Assembly (NCBI GenBank): GCA_964650525.1
Contig: CAZYUA010000017.1
Coordinates: forward strand, 1-64,000
Length of the DNA stretch: 64,000 nt
Direction: 5' to 3'
DNA from: UBA1413 sp964650525
GTDB lineage: Bacteria; Bacteroidota; Bacteroidia; Bacteroidales; Prolixibacteraceae
This document shows, piece after piece, positions 25,656 to 33,909 of the stretch; within the stretch, counting starts at the first letter, position 1, and each line of letters begins with the position of its first letter. Below the pieces are notes generated by a model. The model saw only the letters and a program-made list of their open reading frames with translations, was not told the DNA's origin and did not search any database. The translations under genes and the position numbers were made by a program.

Positions 25656-25937
25656 GTAATGAATTTTTATGTTATTACTATGCTCTTGTTAAACAGATGG
25701 TCAGACCATGTTAGTAAATAATCGGGTGGCGTCCCGAAATCTTATCCGTGCATTCAAACCACCGGTTTCATAATAAGACGTATGACGGGTCAGAATGTTA
25801 CATCCGTACCGGATGCCGGTCTGTAGACGAGACCTGGGGATGTCGTACTGGAACAAGAAATCGCAGGGTGAACCGGGCAGGCAGCAGGCATATCCTTTAC
25901 CACTGACCCGGAAAACACTGCGTTATAAACCCTTTTT

Positions 25938-26468
25938 TCAGATTTCAAGCAAGCCCGGAGTAATCTTAAGAATGATCCGTTTATTTTCAGGATCGACCAA
26001 CACGACAAGATCAGGATGACAGGGGATAAGCCGTTCTCCTTCAGGTGTTTTTACGGTTAAAACCCGGTTTCCGGAGAAATTATCCTCATGAGTAATGATA
26101 CCGATAGGGGTGCCCTGTTCCCCCGAAAGAGCGAAACCTGCCCAGGTTGGATTTTCGGAACTCTCATCAGCCGCAATAAGGGACTTGTTCACCATAAAAA
26201 TGTTTCTGCCGCATAATTTTCTGGCACTTTTTTCATCACTGATCCTGTCCAAATCAACCAGTGCTATGCCAGGATCTGTAATGCGGATGCCATCAGCGGC
26301 AATGAACCAGGGAACCAGAAGCCCGTCTGTTTCAGCAAACAGAACGGAAGTTTGCAGGAGGGAGGATCCCCATTCAGGAGCATACTTCAGGATTACTGTG
26401 CCGTTTAAACCAAAAGGTTTCAGAACGGATCCTATGCAGGTGCAGTATTTTTTATCCAATCTCTCCAT
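25938..26468 (-). CDS. rimM: Ribosome maturation factor RimM
   Basis: A 176-residue assembly factor for the 30S subunit head that binds S19 and helps 16S rRNA processing. The N-terminal RimM domain has CIGSVLKPFGLNGTVILK (residues 11-28) and the C-terminal PRC-barrel contains TPIGIITHEDNFSGNRVL and PCHPDLVVLVD. It lies 118 bp downstream of rpsP, the usual neighbour, but a strong hairpin separates the two (26528-26557). The start is the MERLDK ATG; a longer frame adds six codons. Confidence 0.9.
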   Translation of the reverse strand: MERLDKKYCTCIGSVLKPFGLNGTVILKYAPEWGSSLLQTSVLFAETDGLLVPWFIAADGIRITDPGIALVDLDRISDEKSARKLCGRNIFMVNKSLIAADESSENPTWAGFALSGEQGTPIGIITHEDNFSGNRVLTVKTPEGERLIPCHPDLVVLVDPENKRIILKITPGLLEI

Positions 26469-26527
26469 GTATAGGTTTATTTTCAACTATTTTCCCGTCA
26501 TATGCCACTTTGTAATCCCTTTTAAAC

Positions 26528-26557
26528 AAAATGCCACCTCCTTTAGGGGTGGCATTT
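26528..26557 (-). terminator. Terminator or attenuator between rpsP and rimM
   Basis: AAAATGCCACC and GGTGGCATTTT form an 11 bp perfect helix around a short loop. In the direction of the operon the helix is followed by TTTTGTTT. It lies 29 bp past the rpsP stop and 60 bp before the rimM start. It probably reduces rimM expression relative to S16, as full termination would cut off rimM, for which no separate promoter box is seen. Confidence 0.75.
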
Positions 26558-26586
26558 TCCAGTTCTGATCAAAACTGCAAATGAGT

Positions 26587-27189
26587 TCAGTCCTCCTGGT
26601 TGGTAGCCTCGGTAGTACCAGAAACGTCCGGCAGGGGAGCTTCGATAACGGGAGATTCGGAATTTGAAGCAACTTCTCCAGCGTCAGCCACATTTTCAGT
26701 GGCTTGAGTTTCCTGTGCTTTTCTGGTCAGGGAGGCATTCCGGGCTGCCTGTGCTGCTGCCCTGGTTTCATTTACTTTGGATTCAGCTTCCAGCTTTTTC
26801 TTGAAATCGCTGTCAGCATCTCCGGCCAGACGATCCTTCTTGGACTGGATTTTTCCTTCCTTTTCCGTCAGCCAAAGCTCAAACCTGCGTTCTGCTTCTT
26901 CCTCAGTAAAGGAACCTTTCGTCACACCTCCCTGGAGATGCTTGCGGTAGAGAACTCCTTTGTAGGAAAGGATAGCCCGAACCGTGTCGGTGGGTTGTGC
27001 GCCTTTTTCAAGCCAGTCTAGTGCCTTGTCAAACTCGAGATCGATGGTAGCAGGATTTGTGTTGGGATTGTAAGTCCCGATCCTTTCAATATACCTGCCA
27101 TCCCGTGGCGCTCTGCCGTTTGCCACCACAATGTGGTAATAGGCAAACCGTTTGCGGCCATGCCGCGCTAATCTGATTTTTACTGCCAT
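26587..27189 (-). CDS. rpsP: 30S ribosomal protein S16 with C-terminal extension
   Basis: A 200-residue S16. The first 80 residues are the canonical protein (VKIRLARHGRKRFAYYHIVVA at the start, GAQPTDTVRAILSYKGVLYRKHL at the end). About 115 further residues form a charged Ala/Glu/Lys-rich tail that includes a probable helix (FEEEAERRFELWLTEKEGKI-like) and a disordered end. Such tails are typical of Bacteroidota S16. rimM follows. The promoter box is at 27221-27228. Confidence 0.95.
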   Translation of the reverse strand: MAVKIRLARHGRKRFAYYHIVVANGRAPRDGRYIERIGTYNPNTNPATIDLEFDKALDWLEKGAQPTDTVRAILSYKGVLYRKHLQGGVTKGSFTEEEAERRFELWLTEKEGKIQSKKDRLAGDADSDFKKKLEAESKVNETRAAAQAARNASLTRKAQETQATENVADAGEVASNSESPVIEAPLPDVSGTTEATNQED

Positions 27190-27220
27190 ACTTTATCTCT
27201 TAAAATCAAAAAATGTGGCG

Positions 27221-27228
27221 CAAAGGTA
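27221..27228 (-). promoter_or_regulatory. Promoter -7 box for rpsP
   Basis: The minus strand reads TACCTTTG, a TAnnTTTG match 31 bp before the rpsP ATG. The remainder of the 304 bp spacer to 27493 is AT-rich with no gene; the divergent box at 27430 serves the lipoprotein gene. Confidence 0.6.
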
Positions 27229-27429
27229 ATCTTTATTTTTTTTTTCTGACTCCCTGTTCGTCTGATTTCATGGTCCAAATGAACTCATCTATGCGTTTTT
27301 TATCATTTTTTTGATTGCCGGCGCAACTTTTTCACTAAAAATCACTCTTATATATGTAAAAAATGAATTATTTTATCACTCAATACATACAGTACAGGCC
27401 GGAAATATTTCATGCAGAGACAGAAAGTG

Positions 27430-27437
27430 TATTTTTG
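27430..27437 (+). promoter_or_regulatory. Promoter -7 box for the lipoprotein gene
   Basis: TATTTTTG matches TAnnTTTG, 56 bp before the ATG at 27494. Confidence 0.55.
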
Positions 27438-27493
27438 TGAGGTGAAAACAGTGTTAATCCGGACTGTTACTGGATGCGTTAAATGGATGATCT

Positions 27494-28207
27494 ATGAAAA
27501 CAAGTATTCATAAACCAATTGTGATTCTGGCATTGCTGCCACTTCTCTTCACTTCCTGTTTCGATTCCGGAGTTGACCTCGAAGGGTACGGAGATGCTTA
27601 TATCCTTGTCAGTTCTGATGGGCAGGACAGTCTGAAGGGGCTTGGATTGCATGCTTTTTCCTATTCTGAATTCTCATCCGTGATGGTGTCTTTGACCGAA
27701 AATCCGGATACGTCTTTTACCCTGAATCCCTATATGGGGTACAAACAGGATTTTGTTTATTTAACTCCGAAAGAGCGGTACAGCGAATCGCTCCCTCCGG
27801 CCGGGGATTACGTATTCAATGCAACTTTTTCAGATGGGGAGAGTCTGAAATTTTTTGACAAACTTACCAACGAAATCATCTTTCCACCAGAAATTCTCCT
27901 GTGTGCCTGGGTGGCAGCCAACGAAAGGGTGGATGTGAAATGGGAGACTGTCGATAAGGCCACCTATTATAACATCAAATTGCTGAATATGGCCGGTGAA
28001 CTTCTATTTGTTTCCCCCGCCTACAACAGTTACGCCACCAATTATTCCTTCGGCCTTTCTTCCCAGGGATGGATATCCTCTGTCCAGCCGGCTGCCGGAG
28101 ACATGGTAAAGGTGGAAGTAGCTGCCTATATGACCGAAGGGGAATCTAACGAGGATAACTTGCAGTGTATATCCCGCTCTGTGAGGGAAATTCGCTGGGG
28201 TGAGTAA
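27494..28207 (+). CDS. Lipoprotein of unknown function with a fibronectin-like domain
   Basis: A 237-residue exported protein. The signal peptide ends in a lipobox (LFTSC, Cys22). The N-terminal half is beta-rich without a recognised family. Residues 125-235 resemble a fibronectin type III-like sandwich (WVAANERVDVKWETVDKATY then YNIKLLNMAGELLF). It may be a surface or periplasmic lipoprotein. It has its own promoter box and is convergent with ruvC, the stops being 3 bp apart, with no terminator seen. No function is assigned. Confidence 0.75.
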   Translation: MKTSIHKPIVILALLPLLFTSCFDSGVDLEGYGDAYILVSSDGQDSLKGLGLHAFSYSEFSSVMVSLTENPDTSFTLNPYMGYKQDFVYLTPKERYSESLPPAGDYVFNATFSDGESLKFFDKLTNEIIFPPEILLCAWVAANERVDVKWETVDKATYYNIKLLNMAGELLFVSPAYNSYATNYSFGLSSQGWISSVQPAAGDMVKVEVAAYMTEGESNEDNLQCISRSVREIRWGE

Positions 28208-28210
28208 AGC

Positions 28211-28765
28211 TTATTTTATTCTGTCGGGATTTTTGCGTAAAAATTCTTCCCAGTTGCGGTATCCTTTTCCGGCAACCGGCTTGGATTGCTGAAGGAAATG
28301 GCAGATGGCAACGGCCACTGCATCGGTGGCATCAAGGTCTTTGGGAAGTTCTTCCAGGTGAAAGGTATTTTGTAAAAACCAGGCAACCTGGCCCTTGGTA
28401 GCCCTTCCCATGCCCGTAATCGATTGCTTCACCAGCAGCGGGGCATATTCGAAAATCGGCAGCGAATGGAACAGGGCAGCAGCCATGATCACTCCCTGGG
28501 CGCGGCCCAGCTTGAGCATCGACTGCACATTTTTCCCATAAAAGGGAGCCTCAAGGGCTACAGCGTCTGGTTTGAATTGTTCAACAAGCTGCAGGGCTCT
28601 CTCATGCAGATACTTCAACCGCTGGTAATGGTTGTCAAACTTCCCTGGTTTGATAGTCCCAAGGTACAGAATCGAGGGGCTTTTCCCAGTGACCTGGACC
28701 AATCCGAAGCCTGTAACGACGGTTCCCGGGTCAATGCCCAGGATCTTGTAGTTTGTTTCTGCCAT
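28211..28765 (-). CDS. ruvC: Crossover junction endodeoxyribonuclease RuvC
   Basis: A 184-residue Holliday junction resolvase with an RNase H-like fold. The catalytic acidic residues are in GIDPGTVVTGFG (first Asp near residue 11), ALEAPFYGKN (Glu) and the C-terminal DATDAVAVAICH pair. It cuts four-way DNA junctions after RuvAB branch migration. It is the last gene of a coupled operon (TPR protein, EamA permease, ruvC); its start lies inside the end of the EamA gene. The MAETNYK start is preferred over one four codons upstream. Confidence 0.93.
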   Translation of the reverse strand: MAETNYKILGIDPGTVVTGFGLVQVTGKSPSILYLGTIKPGKFDNHYQRLKYLHERALQLVEQFKPDAVALEAPFYGKNVQSMLKLGRAQGVIMAAALFHSLPIFEYAPLLVKQSITGMGRATKGQVAWFLQNTFHLEELPKDLDATDAVAVAICHFLQQSKPVAGKGYRNWEEFLRKNPDRIK

Positions 28766-29660
28766 CTTTGGATACAAATTGCATGGTAAGAATGCCGGTG
28801 ATAATGATCATCAAACCCAGCAGGGTGGTGAAATGAATTTTTTCACCCAGCACGGAAGATATAAAGATCAGCGACAGAAAGGGTGTTGCGTACATCAGGC
28901 TGCCGGTGACTGCGCTATTATCGCTGAATTGCATGGCTTTCATCCAGACCACATAGGTGATTCCTGTTTCAAAAAGGCCCACATAAAGAGCTGCCCAGAG
29001 TGATAATCCTTTTTGAAAGGTAAAACCGGATTCCACAATCATAAAGATCAGCAGGTAGATAAAACCGGCCAGGAAGTTCAGAAACAATTTTACTGCCACA
29101 GGCCTCGGGTCTTTGACGTTTAGAATCCAGTAGAGAGCCCAGAAGAAGGAGCTTCCGGTGGCCAGCACCACTCCTGTAAAACTGGTTTGGCTGAACCCCG
29201 ACAAGCCGCCCTGAGAAGAGAGTACCACGATTCCGCCAAAGCAGATTATCAGCGCCAGAAATTGACGCCATCCGATTTTTTGCTTCAGCAGCGGTACCGA
29301 AAGCAGGGCTAACGTCACTGGCCAGATCATGTTCAGGGGCTGAGCCAGCTGGGCTGGCAGGAGTGAATAAGCATGGAAGAGAATGAGATAATAGGCAAAA
29401 GGATTTAAGGCCCCTGAAATGGCGGAAAGGGCTGCATCGCGCAGGGTGGTTGCACGCAAATGACCAGTTTGGCCGGTCGCAACCAGAAAAACCCCAAAAA
29501 AAAGGAGCGAAACACCGCAGGCAATGAAAAGAAGACCGGCAACAGAGAGTCCCTGCAATCCCAGCTTAAAGGCTGTGGCCACTGTCGACCATAGCACCAC
29601 AGCTCCTCCTGCATACAAAAGGCTTGCCCTCCGGTTAGTAACCGGGAGTGAGGTTTCCAT
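28731..29660 (-). CDS. EamA/DMT superfamily transporter
   Basis: A 309-residue inner-membrane protein with about ten hydrophobic segments in two EamA repeats, typical of drug/metabolite transporters and sugar-phosphate or amino-acid exporters (RhaT-like length). Marks include ALNPFAYYLILFHAYSLLPA in the first repeat and GLFETGITYVVWMKAMQFS in the second. The start used is METSLPV at 29660, which overlaps the upstream TPR gene by 26 bp; a start at 29717 would overlap more. The 3' end overlaps ruvC by 35 bp. The substrate is unknown. Confidence 0.88.
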   Translation of the reverse strand: METSLPVTNRRASLLYAGGAVVLWSTVATAFKLGLQGLSVAGLLFIACGVSLLFFGVFLVATGQTGHLRATTLRDAALSAISGALNPFAYYLILFHAYSLLPAQLAQPLNMIWPVTLALLSVPLLKQKIGWRQFLALIICFGGIVVLSSQGGLSGFSQTSFTGVVLATGSSFFWALYWILNVKDPRPVAVKLFLNFLAGFIYLLIFMIVESGFTFQKGLSLWAALYVGLFETGITYVVWMKAMQFSDNSAVTGSLMYATPFLSLIFISSVLGEKIHFTTLLGLMIIITGILTMQFVSKDGRNKLQDPGH

Positions 29661-31527
29661 GAAAAAAATCTTCTTCTTTATTTGATTCAGGGATTGGAGG
29701 ATTTTCAGAGGGCTCACCCGTTAATTCCCTGTAACGGCTCCTGGCTTCCGGAACATAAATGCTGCCCGGAAAATCAAAAAGAATCTTTTTGTAGGCCTCT
29801 GAAGCCTTTTCCAATTCTTTTAAGTTGTACTGGTAGGTTTCAGCAACCATATACAAGGCATTGTCGGTAAGCATTTCGTACGAATAGTCCCGGATTATCT
29901 CCTCCAGTAACAGCACAGCTGCCTGATAGTCTTTTCTCCTGATTTCAATTTTTGCTTTGCGGAATAAAACATCATCCATCAGGGAATGGTCCGGATACAA
30001 TGCTGCAATCGAATCTAAGACCATCAGGGCTTCTGAATCGCGGTTCCTGAAAAACAGAAGATCAGCCCTTGAAAAATAGAGCAGGGGTACTTCTGTTGTG
30101 TCGAGGTTTGAATTATTTCCGATAAACAAGGCCAGTTCCAATGCATCGTTAGCCGTCAGTTTAGAGGTACTTGCTTTAAGCACATCCAACTGGGCTTTGG
30201 CATAGTCGAAATTCCCCATAAAATATGCCAGCCGTGCTTTTTTAAGCTTGACTTCATCCCCCAGTTTGTTGTCGCGGTTGGCTTCGATGACCTGTGAGTA
30301 AAGGAGGGTGGCTTCGAAAGGATCTCCGGCAAAAACGTAGACATCAGCCATTTCTGCTTTCAATTCACCACCGTTTAATGATTTTAATCCGGGAATTTTC
30401 AACCCCTGTTCCAGGACAGAGATCGCTTTCTCCGGTTCGTTCAAATAGAAAGACAGCAGATGGGCATATTCCCTGATCAGTAATACATTCTGGGGTTGGA
30501 AGCCAGCCAGTTCTAATCCTTCTTCGAATTGTCGTGCCAGTTTATCGGCCGGAAGGGCTGTCCCAGGATCACTGTTGATAAAATTCAGATAATCGGCGTG
30601 CATCTTCAGGTTAAAAGCCTGGTACCAGTCGGGGTGCTCTTTCCCTTTAGACAACAGGTATTCATAGGCAGTGCTGGCATCTTTGTAATCCTGATTATTC
30701 AGTGCCATCTGGGCAAGATGGAAGATCTGCTGGTCTTCAGATTCCGTGCGCTTATCGAGGGCCATCACCTGACGCAGGGCAGCTGTAAATTGCTTTTCCT
30801 GCAGGAAAAACCAAACCAGAAGCCTGTTGTAGCCTGTTTCATCAGGTTCAGCCTGCATCCTCCTCAGAAGAAGAGACCGGAACCCGTCTCTGAGACTATC
30901 CCTCATGTCGGCATACAAAGCCGAAGCAAGGTAACTTTGTGCCCGGGGAAGGTTCTCGTCGTCTATCCTGACCATTTCGAGGACCACTTCCATTAACTTC
31001 TGGTAATTTCTGAGGTACAGATAGATCTGGGCCAGTTCGTTGTAAAAGGTTTCGCCCTTTAAGGCCTCCTGCCCCCTGATGAGAACCCTTTCGGCTAATT
31101 CATACTCGCGCCATTGAATAAAATAGTTGTATGCGTTCAGATAGCTGCTCCGGTTGGATGCAATCTTCTGTATGGCTTCGTCGTAAATTTCCTGGGCTTC
31201 CTCTTCCCGGTCCTGCAATTTCATTACATACCCGTAGTGGATGAGTAACTCAGGCTGGGATGTTCTGTTCTTTCTTATTTCCTTTTTAAGCTCACTTTCC
31301 GCCTGGTCAAATTGTTCGAGCTGGGTAAGGCATTGAACATACATTCTGAAGTACTGACCGTTGCTGGTATTTGCATAAGTCTCTTTCAGCAGGGGGGCTG
31401 CCTTCTCATAATCACCCTCGTTAAAGTACCGTATTGCCAGTTGGACGGTCGATTGGTCTGTCCTGGTTTGGCCTTGCAGAACTCCGGTTACCGACAGGAA
31501 AAAAAATATCAGGGCCCATTTATTCAT
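29635..31527 (-). CDS. Secreted tetratricopeptide-repeat protein
   Basis: A 630-residue protein with a signal peptide (1-19) followed by TPR/alpha-solenoid repeats along nearly its whole length (for example AIRYFNEGDYEKAAPLLKET at 31-50, then ALYMVAETYQYNLKELEKAS and AYKKILFDFPGSIYVPEA near the end). The last 20 residues are Pro/Glu-rich and disordered. Proteins like this sit in the periplasm as scaffolds. It leads an overlapping operon with an EamA permease and ruvC. No partner is identified from sequence. Confidence 0.85.
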   Translation of the reverse strand: MNKWALIFFFLSVTGVLQGQTRTDQSTVQLAIRYFNEGDYEKAAPLLKETYANTSNGQYFRMYVQCLTQLEQFDQAESELKKEIRKNRTSQPELLIHYGYVMKLQDREEEAQEIYDEAIQKIASNRSSYLNAYNYFIQWREYELAERVLIRGQEALKGETFYNELAQIYLYLRNYQKLMEVVLEMVRIDDENLPRAQSYLASALYADMRDSLRDGFRSLLLRRMQAEPDETGYNRLLVWFFLQEKQFTAALRQVMALDKRTESEDQQIFHLAQMALNNQDYKDASTAYEYLLSKGKEHPDWYQAFNLKMHADYLNFINSDPGTALPADKLARQFEEGLELAGFQPQNVLLIREYAHLLSFYLNEPEKAISVLEQGLKIPGLKSLNGGELKAEMADVYVFAGDPFEATLLYSQVIEANRDNKLGDEVKLKKARLAYFMGNFDYAKAQLDVLKASTSKLTANDALELALFIGNNSNLDTTEVPLLYFSRADLLFFRNRDSEALMVLDSIAALYPDHSLMDDVLFRKAKIEIRRKDYQAAVLLLEEIIRDYSYEMLTDNALYMVAETYQYNLKELEKASEAYKKILFDFPGSIYVPEARSRYRELTGEPSENPPIPESNKEEDFFHGNLTPGY

Positions 31528-31552
31528 GTTAACCAGGTTGTATGCTCCGGTA

Positions 31553-31560
31553 CAAAAATA
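31553..31560 (-). promoter_or_regulatory. Promoter -7 box for the TPR-EamA-ruvC operon
   Basis: The minus strand reads TATTTTTG, matching TAnnTTTG, 25 bp before the TPR protein ATG. Confidence 0.6.
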
Positions 31561-31643
31561 ATACTATCGGGAAAAGAAAAGCCCCTTTGCAGGATATTCC
31601 TCTTCTGACTTGGCTGAATCACCATGTTTTCAACCGGAAATGA

Positions 31644-31651
31644 TAAATTTG
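31644..31651 (+). promoter_or_regulatory. Promoter -7 box for lipA
   Basis: TAAATTTG matches TAnnTTTG and ends 15 bp before the ATG at 31667. It lies inside the longest in-frame reading frame, and so excludes the upstream TTG and ATG candidates. Confidence 0.6.
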
Positions 31652-31666
31652 CACAAAACTGGCAGG

Positions 31667-32578
31667 ATGATGCATAAATTGGAGGATCGCAGACGTTTGC
31701 CCCGTTGGATGAAGATGAAATTGCCGGTAGGGGAGACGTATTCGAGGGTTAAGAACCTGGTTGAAAAACATCAGCTTCACACCATCTGTGCCAGCGGTAA
31801 TTGTCCTAATATCGGTGAATGCTGGAGCAGGGGTACTGCTACCTTTATGATCCTGGGAGACATTTGCACGAGACACTGCAGGTTTTGTTCCGTAAAAACA
31901 GGGAAACCACTGCCTCCCGATAAGGGCGAACCGGCACGCCTCGCACAGGCCGTTGAGCTTATGGAACTGCGGCATTGTGTGATTACTTCAGTTGACAGAG
32001 ACGATCTGGAAGATCTGGGAGCCAGTCATTGGGCTCAAACGATCCTGGAAATAAAAAGGGTAAACCCTGCTGTCTTGATAGAAGTGTTAATTCCCGATTT
32101 TCAGGGAATTCCTGAATTAATTCGCCGGGTAATCGAAGTGAGCCCCGATGTGATTTCACATAACCTGGAAACGGTAGAGCGGCTTACGCCCCGCATCCGG
32201 TCGGCATCTTCGTACCGCAGAAGCCTCCGGGTAGTTGAAATGGTCGCAGATTACGGGATTGTTGCAAAATCGGGAATGATGCTTGGCCTGGGAGAAACCC
32301 ATGATGAAATCCTCCAAACCATGGATGATCTCCTTGGTGCAGGCTGCAAAGTGATGACCATCGGTCAATACCTGGCACCAACACGGAACCATATGCCAGT
32401 GGCTGATTATATTCCCCCCGAATATTTTTTACAACTAAAGGAGGAGGGTTTGCGCCGGGGATTCCGGTATGTCGAAAGCAGCCCCCTGGTACGCTCATCT
32501 TACAGGGCGGATGAGCATGTCCGGGCATCCGTAGTCTCTGAAAACGATAACCTGAAAACCGGACATGGTACCATCTGA
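31667..32578 (+). CDS. lipA: Lipoyl synthase
   Basis: A 303-residue radical SAM enzyme that inserts two sulfurs into octanoyl groups on lipoyl domains. The auxiliary cluster motif is CASGNCPNIGEC and the radical SAM motif is CTRHCRFC; the family's C-terminal serine is in ESSPLVRSSYRADEH. The start at 31667 (or the adjacent ATG at 31670) follows the promoter box. No lipB is nearby. Its presence implies lipoylated proteins such as glycine cleavage H protein or 2-oxoacid dehydrogenases. Confidence 0.95.
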   Translation: MMHKLEDRRRLPRWMKMKLPVGETYSRVKNLVEKHQLHTICASGNCPNIGECWSRGTATFMILGDICTRHCRFCSVKTGKPLPPDKGEPARLAQAVELMELRHCVITSVDRDDLEDLGASHWAQTILEIKRVNPAVLIEVLIPDFQGIPELIRRVIEVSPDVISHNLETVERLTPRIRSASSYRRSLRVVEMVADYGIVAKSGMMLGLGETHDEILQTMDDLLGAGCKVMTIGQYLAPTRNHMPVADYIPPEYFLQLKEEGLRRGFRYVESSPLVRSSYRADEHVRASVVSENDNLKTGHGTI

Positions 32579-32673
32579 TGATGTTGAGTCTGGACACAAC
32601 CAAATGGATTCTTAATCATCATGATGCAACTACAACTTCTTACAAAGTAATGATTTAACCGCTAACCAGGAAA

Positions 32674-33132
32674 ATGAAGGGCGATAACCAAAAACATACA
32701 CCCCGTCCTCAGGGTGAAAGCAATCCTTCCGGACAGGAATTCCCGATGGCCATGAGCAGAATATCCGCTGGATTTCCTTCACCAGCCGACGATTATCTGG
32801 ATGGCGGCATTGACCTTAACCGGGAATTGATACAGAATCCGGATGCCACCTTTTTCGGACGCGTGAAAGGCTCCTCGATGAAAGATGCCGGAATCAGCGA
32901 CGGCGATGTGCTGGTCGTTGATAAATCCCTGGAACCCCGCGACGGAGCTGTTGCTGTTTGTTTCGTTGATGGCGAATTTACCGTTAAACGTATTCGAAGG
33001 GGAAAGAATTGTCTTTACCTTATGCCTGAAAATGAAGGCTTTAAACCGGTTAAAATCACCGAAGATAACGATTTTATCGTGTGGGGGGTTGTGACGTACG
33101 TTATCAAAAAAATGCACATTTCCCATCCTTGA
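32674..33132 (+). CDS. umuD: UmuD-like S24 family self-cleaving peptidase
   Basis: A 152-residue LexA/UmuD-type protein with no N-terminal DNA-binding domain, so it resembles UmuD rather than LexA. The probable cleavage site is Ala32-Gly33 (SAGFPSPADDY). The Ser-Lys dyad is Ser68 (KGSSMKDAG) and Lys105 (FTVKRIRRG). In UmuD, RecA filaments stimulate self-cleavage to UmuD', which joins UmuC in translesion DNA polymerase V. Here no umuC follows, only a 175 bp spacer and an unrelated gene. No clear SOS operator was recognised upstream. Confidence 0.85.
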   Translation: MKGDNQKHTPRPQGESNPSGQEFPMAMSRISAGFPSPADDYLDGGIDLNRELIQNPDATFFGRVKGSSMKDAGISDGDVLVVDKSLEPRDGAVAVCFVDGEFTVKRIRRGKNCLYLMPENEGFKPVKITEDNDFIVWGVVTYVIKKMHISHP

Positions 33133-33307
33133 CAAATGTTCCTGATTTAGAGGACATGAGAAAAACCGAAACCACGTTCTGCGCGATCGAAACATCAATG
33201 GGTGGGGCCGGTTACCCGTCAGCAGACAGTTCCGGGACACTGCTGAAAGTATTCTGAGAGATTGAAACTAAAATCCTTGCTTCTGCGTTATTTGCAAAAT
33301 AGATGTT

Positions 33308-33904
33308 ATGAAATCAAAGTTTTTGTCGTTTGCCTGTTTGTTGGTGGCCCTCGGATCGTTTGGGCAACCCGATATGAACGTGGGACTTAAAGGCGGATTT
33401 ACTGCTTCGAGGCTGGAGTTTAGCGAAAACTGGGAATATGAAACTGAGAACAACCTGAGTTACCACCTTGGGGCTTTTGCCCGGGCTGGATGGGGGAGGT
33501 TCTATCTGCAGCCTGAGGCTTATTTTAACTCAAGAGGCGGCAACCTGTCTGAGATCATCGACGAAAACCCGGTAAATACGCTGGCAAATTTTGATTTTAC
33601 TTCTGTGGATGTTCCCCTCCTGGCTGGCCTGAAGCTGGTGAATAAGGAAAAATTCAATCTGCGTGTGATGGGGGGTCCGGTATTCGGTTTTATCACGTCG
33701 GGAAATGTGGAAGGAGACCCGGCCTTCAATGCTGCCTATTTCAGGGATCATTTTTATGGCTGGCAGTATGGGGCAGGTCTGGACATCTGGATGTTTACCC
33801 TTGATATGCGGATCGAAAATTCCCGGAACAGCGTATACAAGTCATCAGGTTTTTCCACTAAGAATAGACTCTACCTGATATCGTTGGGTATCAAGTTTTT
33901 TTAA
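33308..33904 (+). CDS. Outer-membrane beta-barrel protein (PorT-like)
   Basis: A 198-residue exported protein with a signal peptide (1-19) and alternating beta-strand sequence through the rest, ending in an aromatic strand (YLISLGIKFF), as outer-membrane barrels do. It fits the broad outer membrane beta-barrel/PorT family of Bacteroidota, with GLKGGFTASRLEF near the start typical of the family. Its cargo or role is not known. It is convergent with nspC, the stops being 5 bp apart. Confidence 0.8.
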   Translation: MKSKFLSFACLLVALGSFGQPDMNVGLKGGFTASRLEFSENWEYETENNLSYHLGAFARAGWGRFYLQPEAYFNSRGGNLSEIIDENPVNTLANFDFTSVDVPLLAGLKLVNKEKFNLRVMGGPVFGFITSGNVEGDPAFNAAYFRDHFYGWQYGAGLDIWMFTLDMRIENSRNSVYKSSGFSTKNRLYLISLGIKFF

Positions 33905-33909
33905 CGGGT

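Noticed and set aside
25784..25910. CGGGTCAG/CTGACCCG pairing around small hairpins between rimM and the GIN gene
   Set aside because: A single 8 bp match over about 110 bp is expected by chance in a spacer of this size, and no T-run or wobble support is present.
33133..33307. Possible umuC remnant after the UmuD-like gene
   Set aside because: All frames were read; none shows a recognisable UmuC motif.
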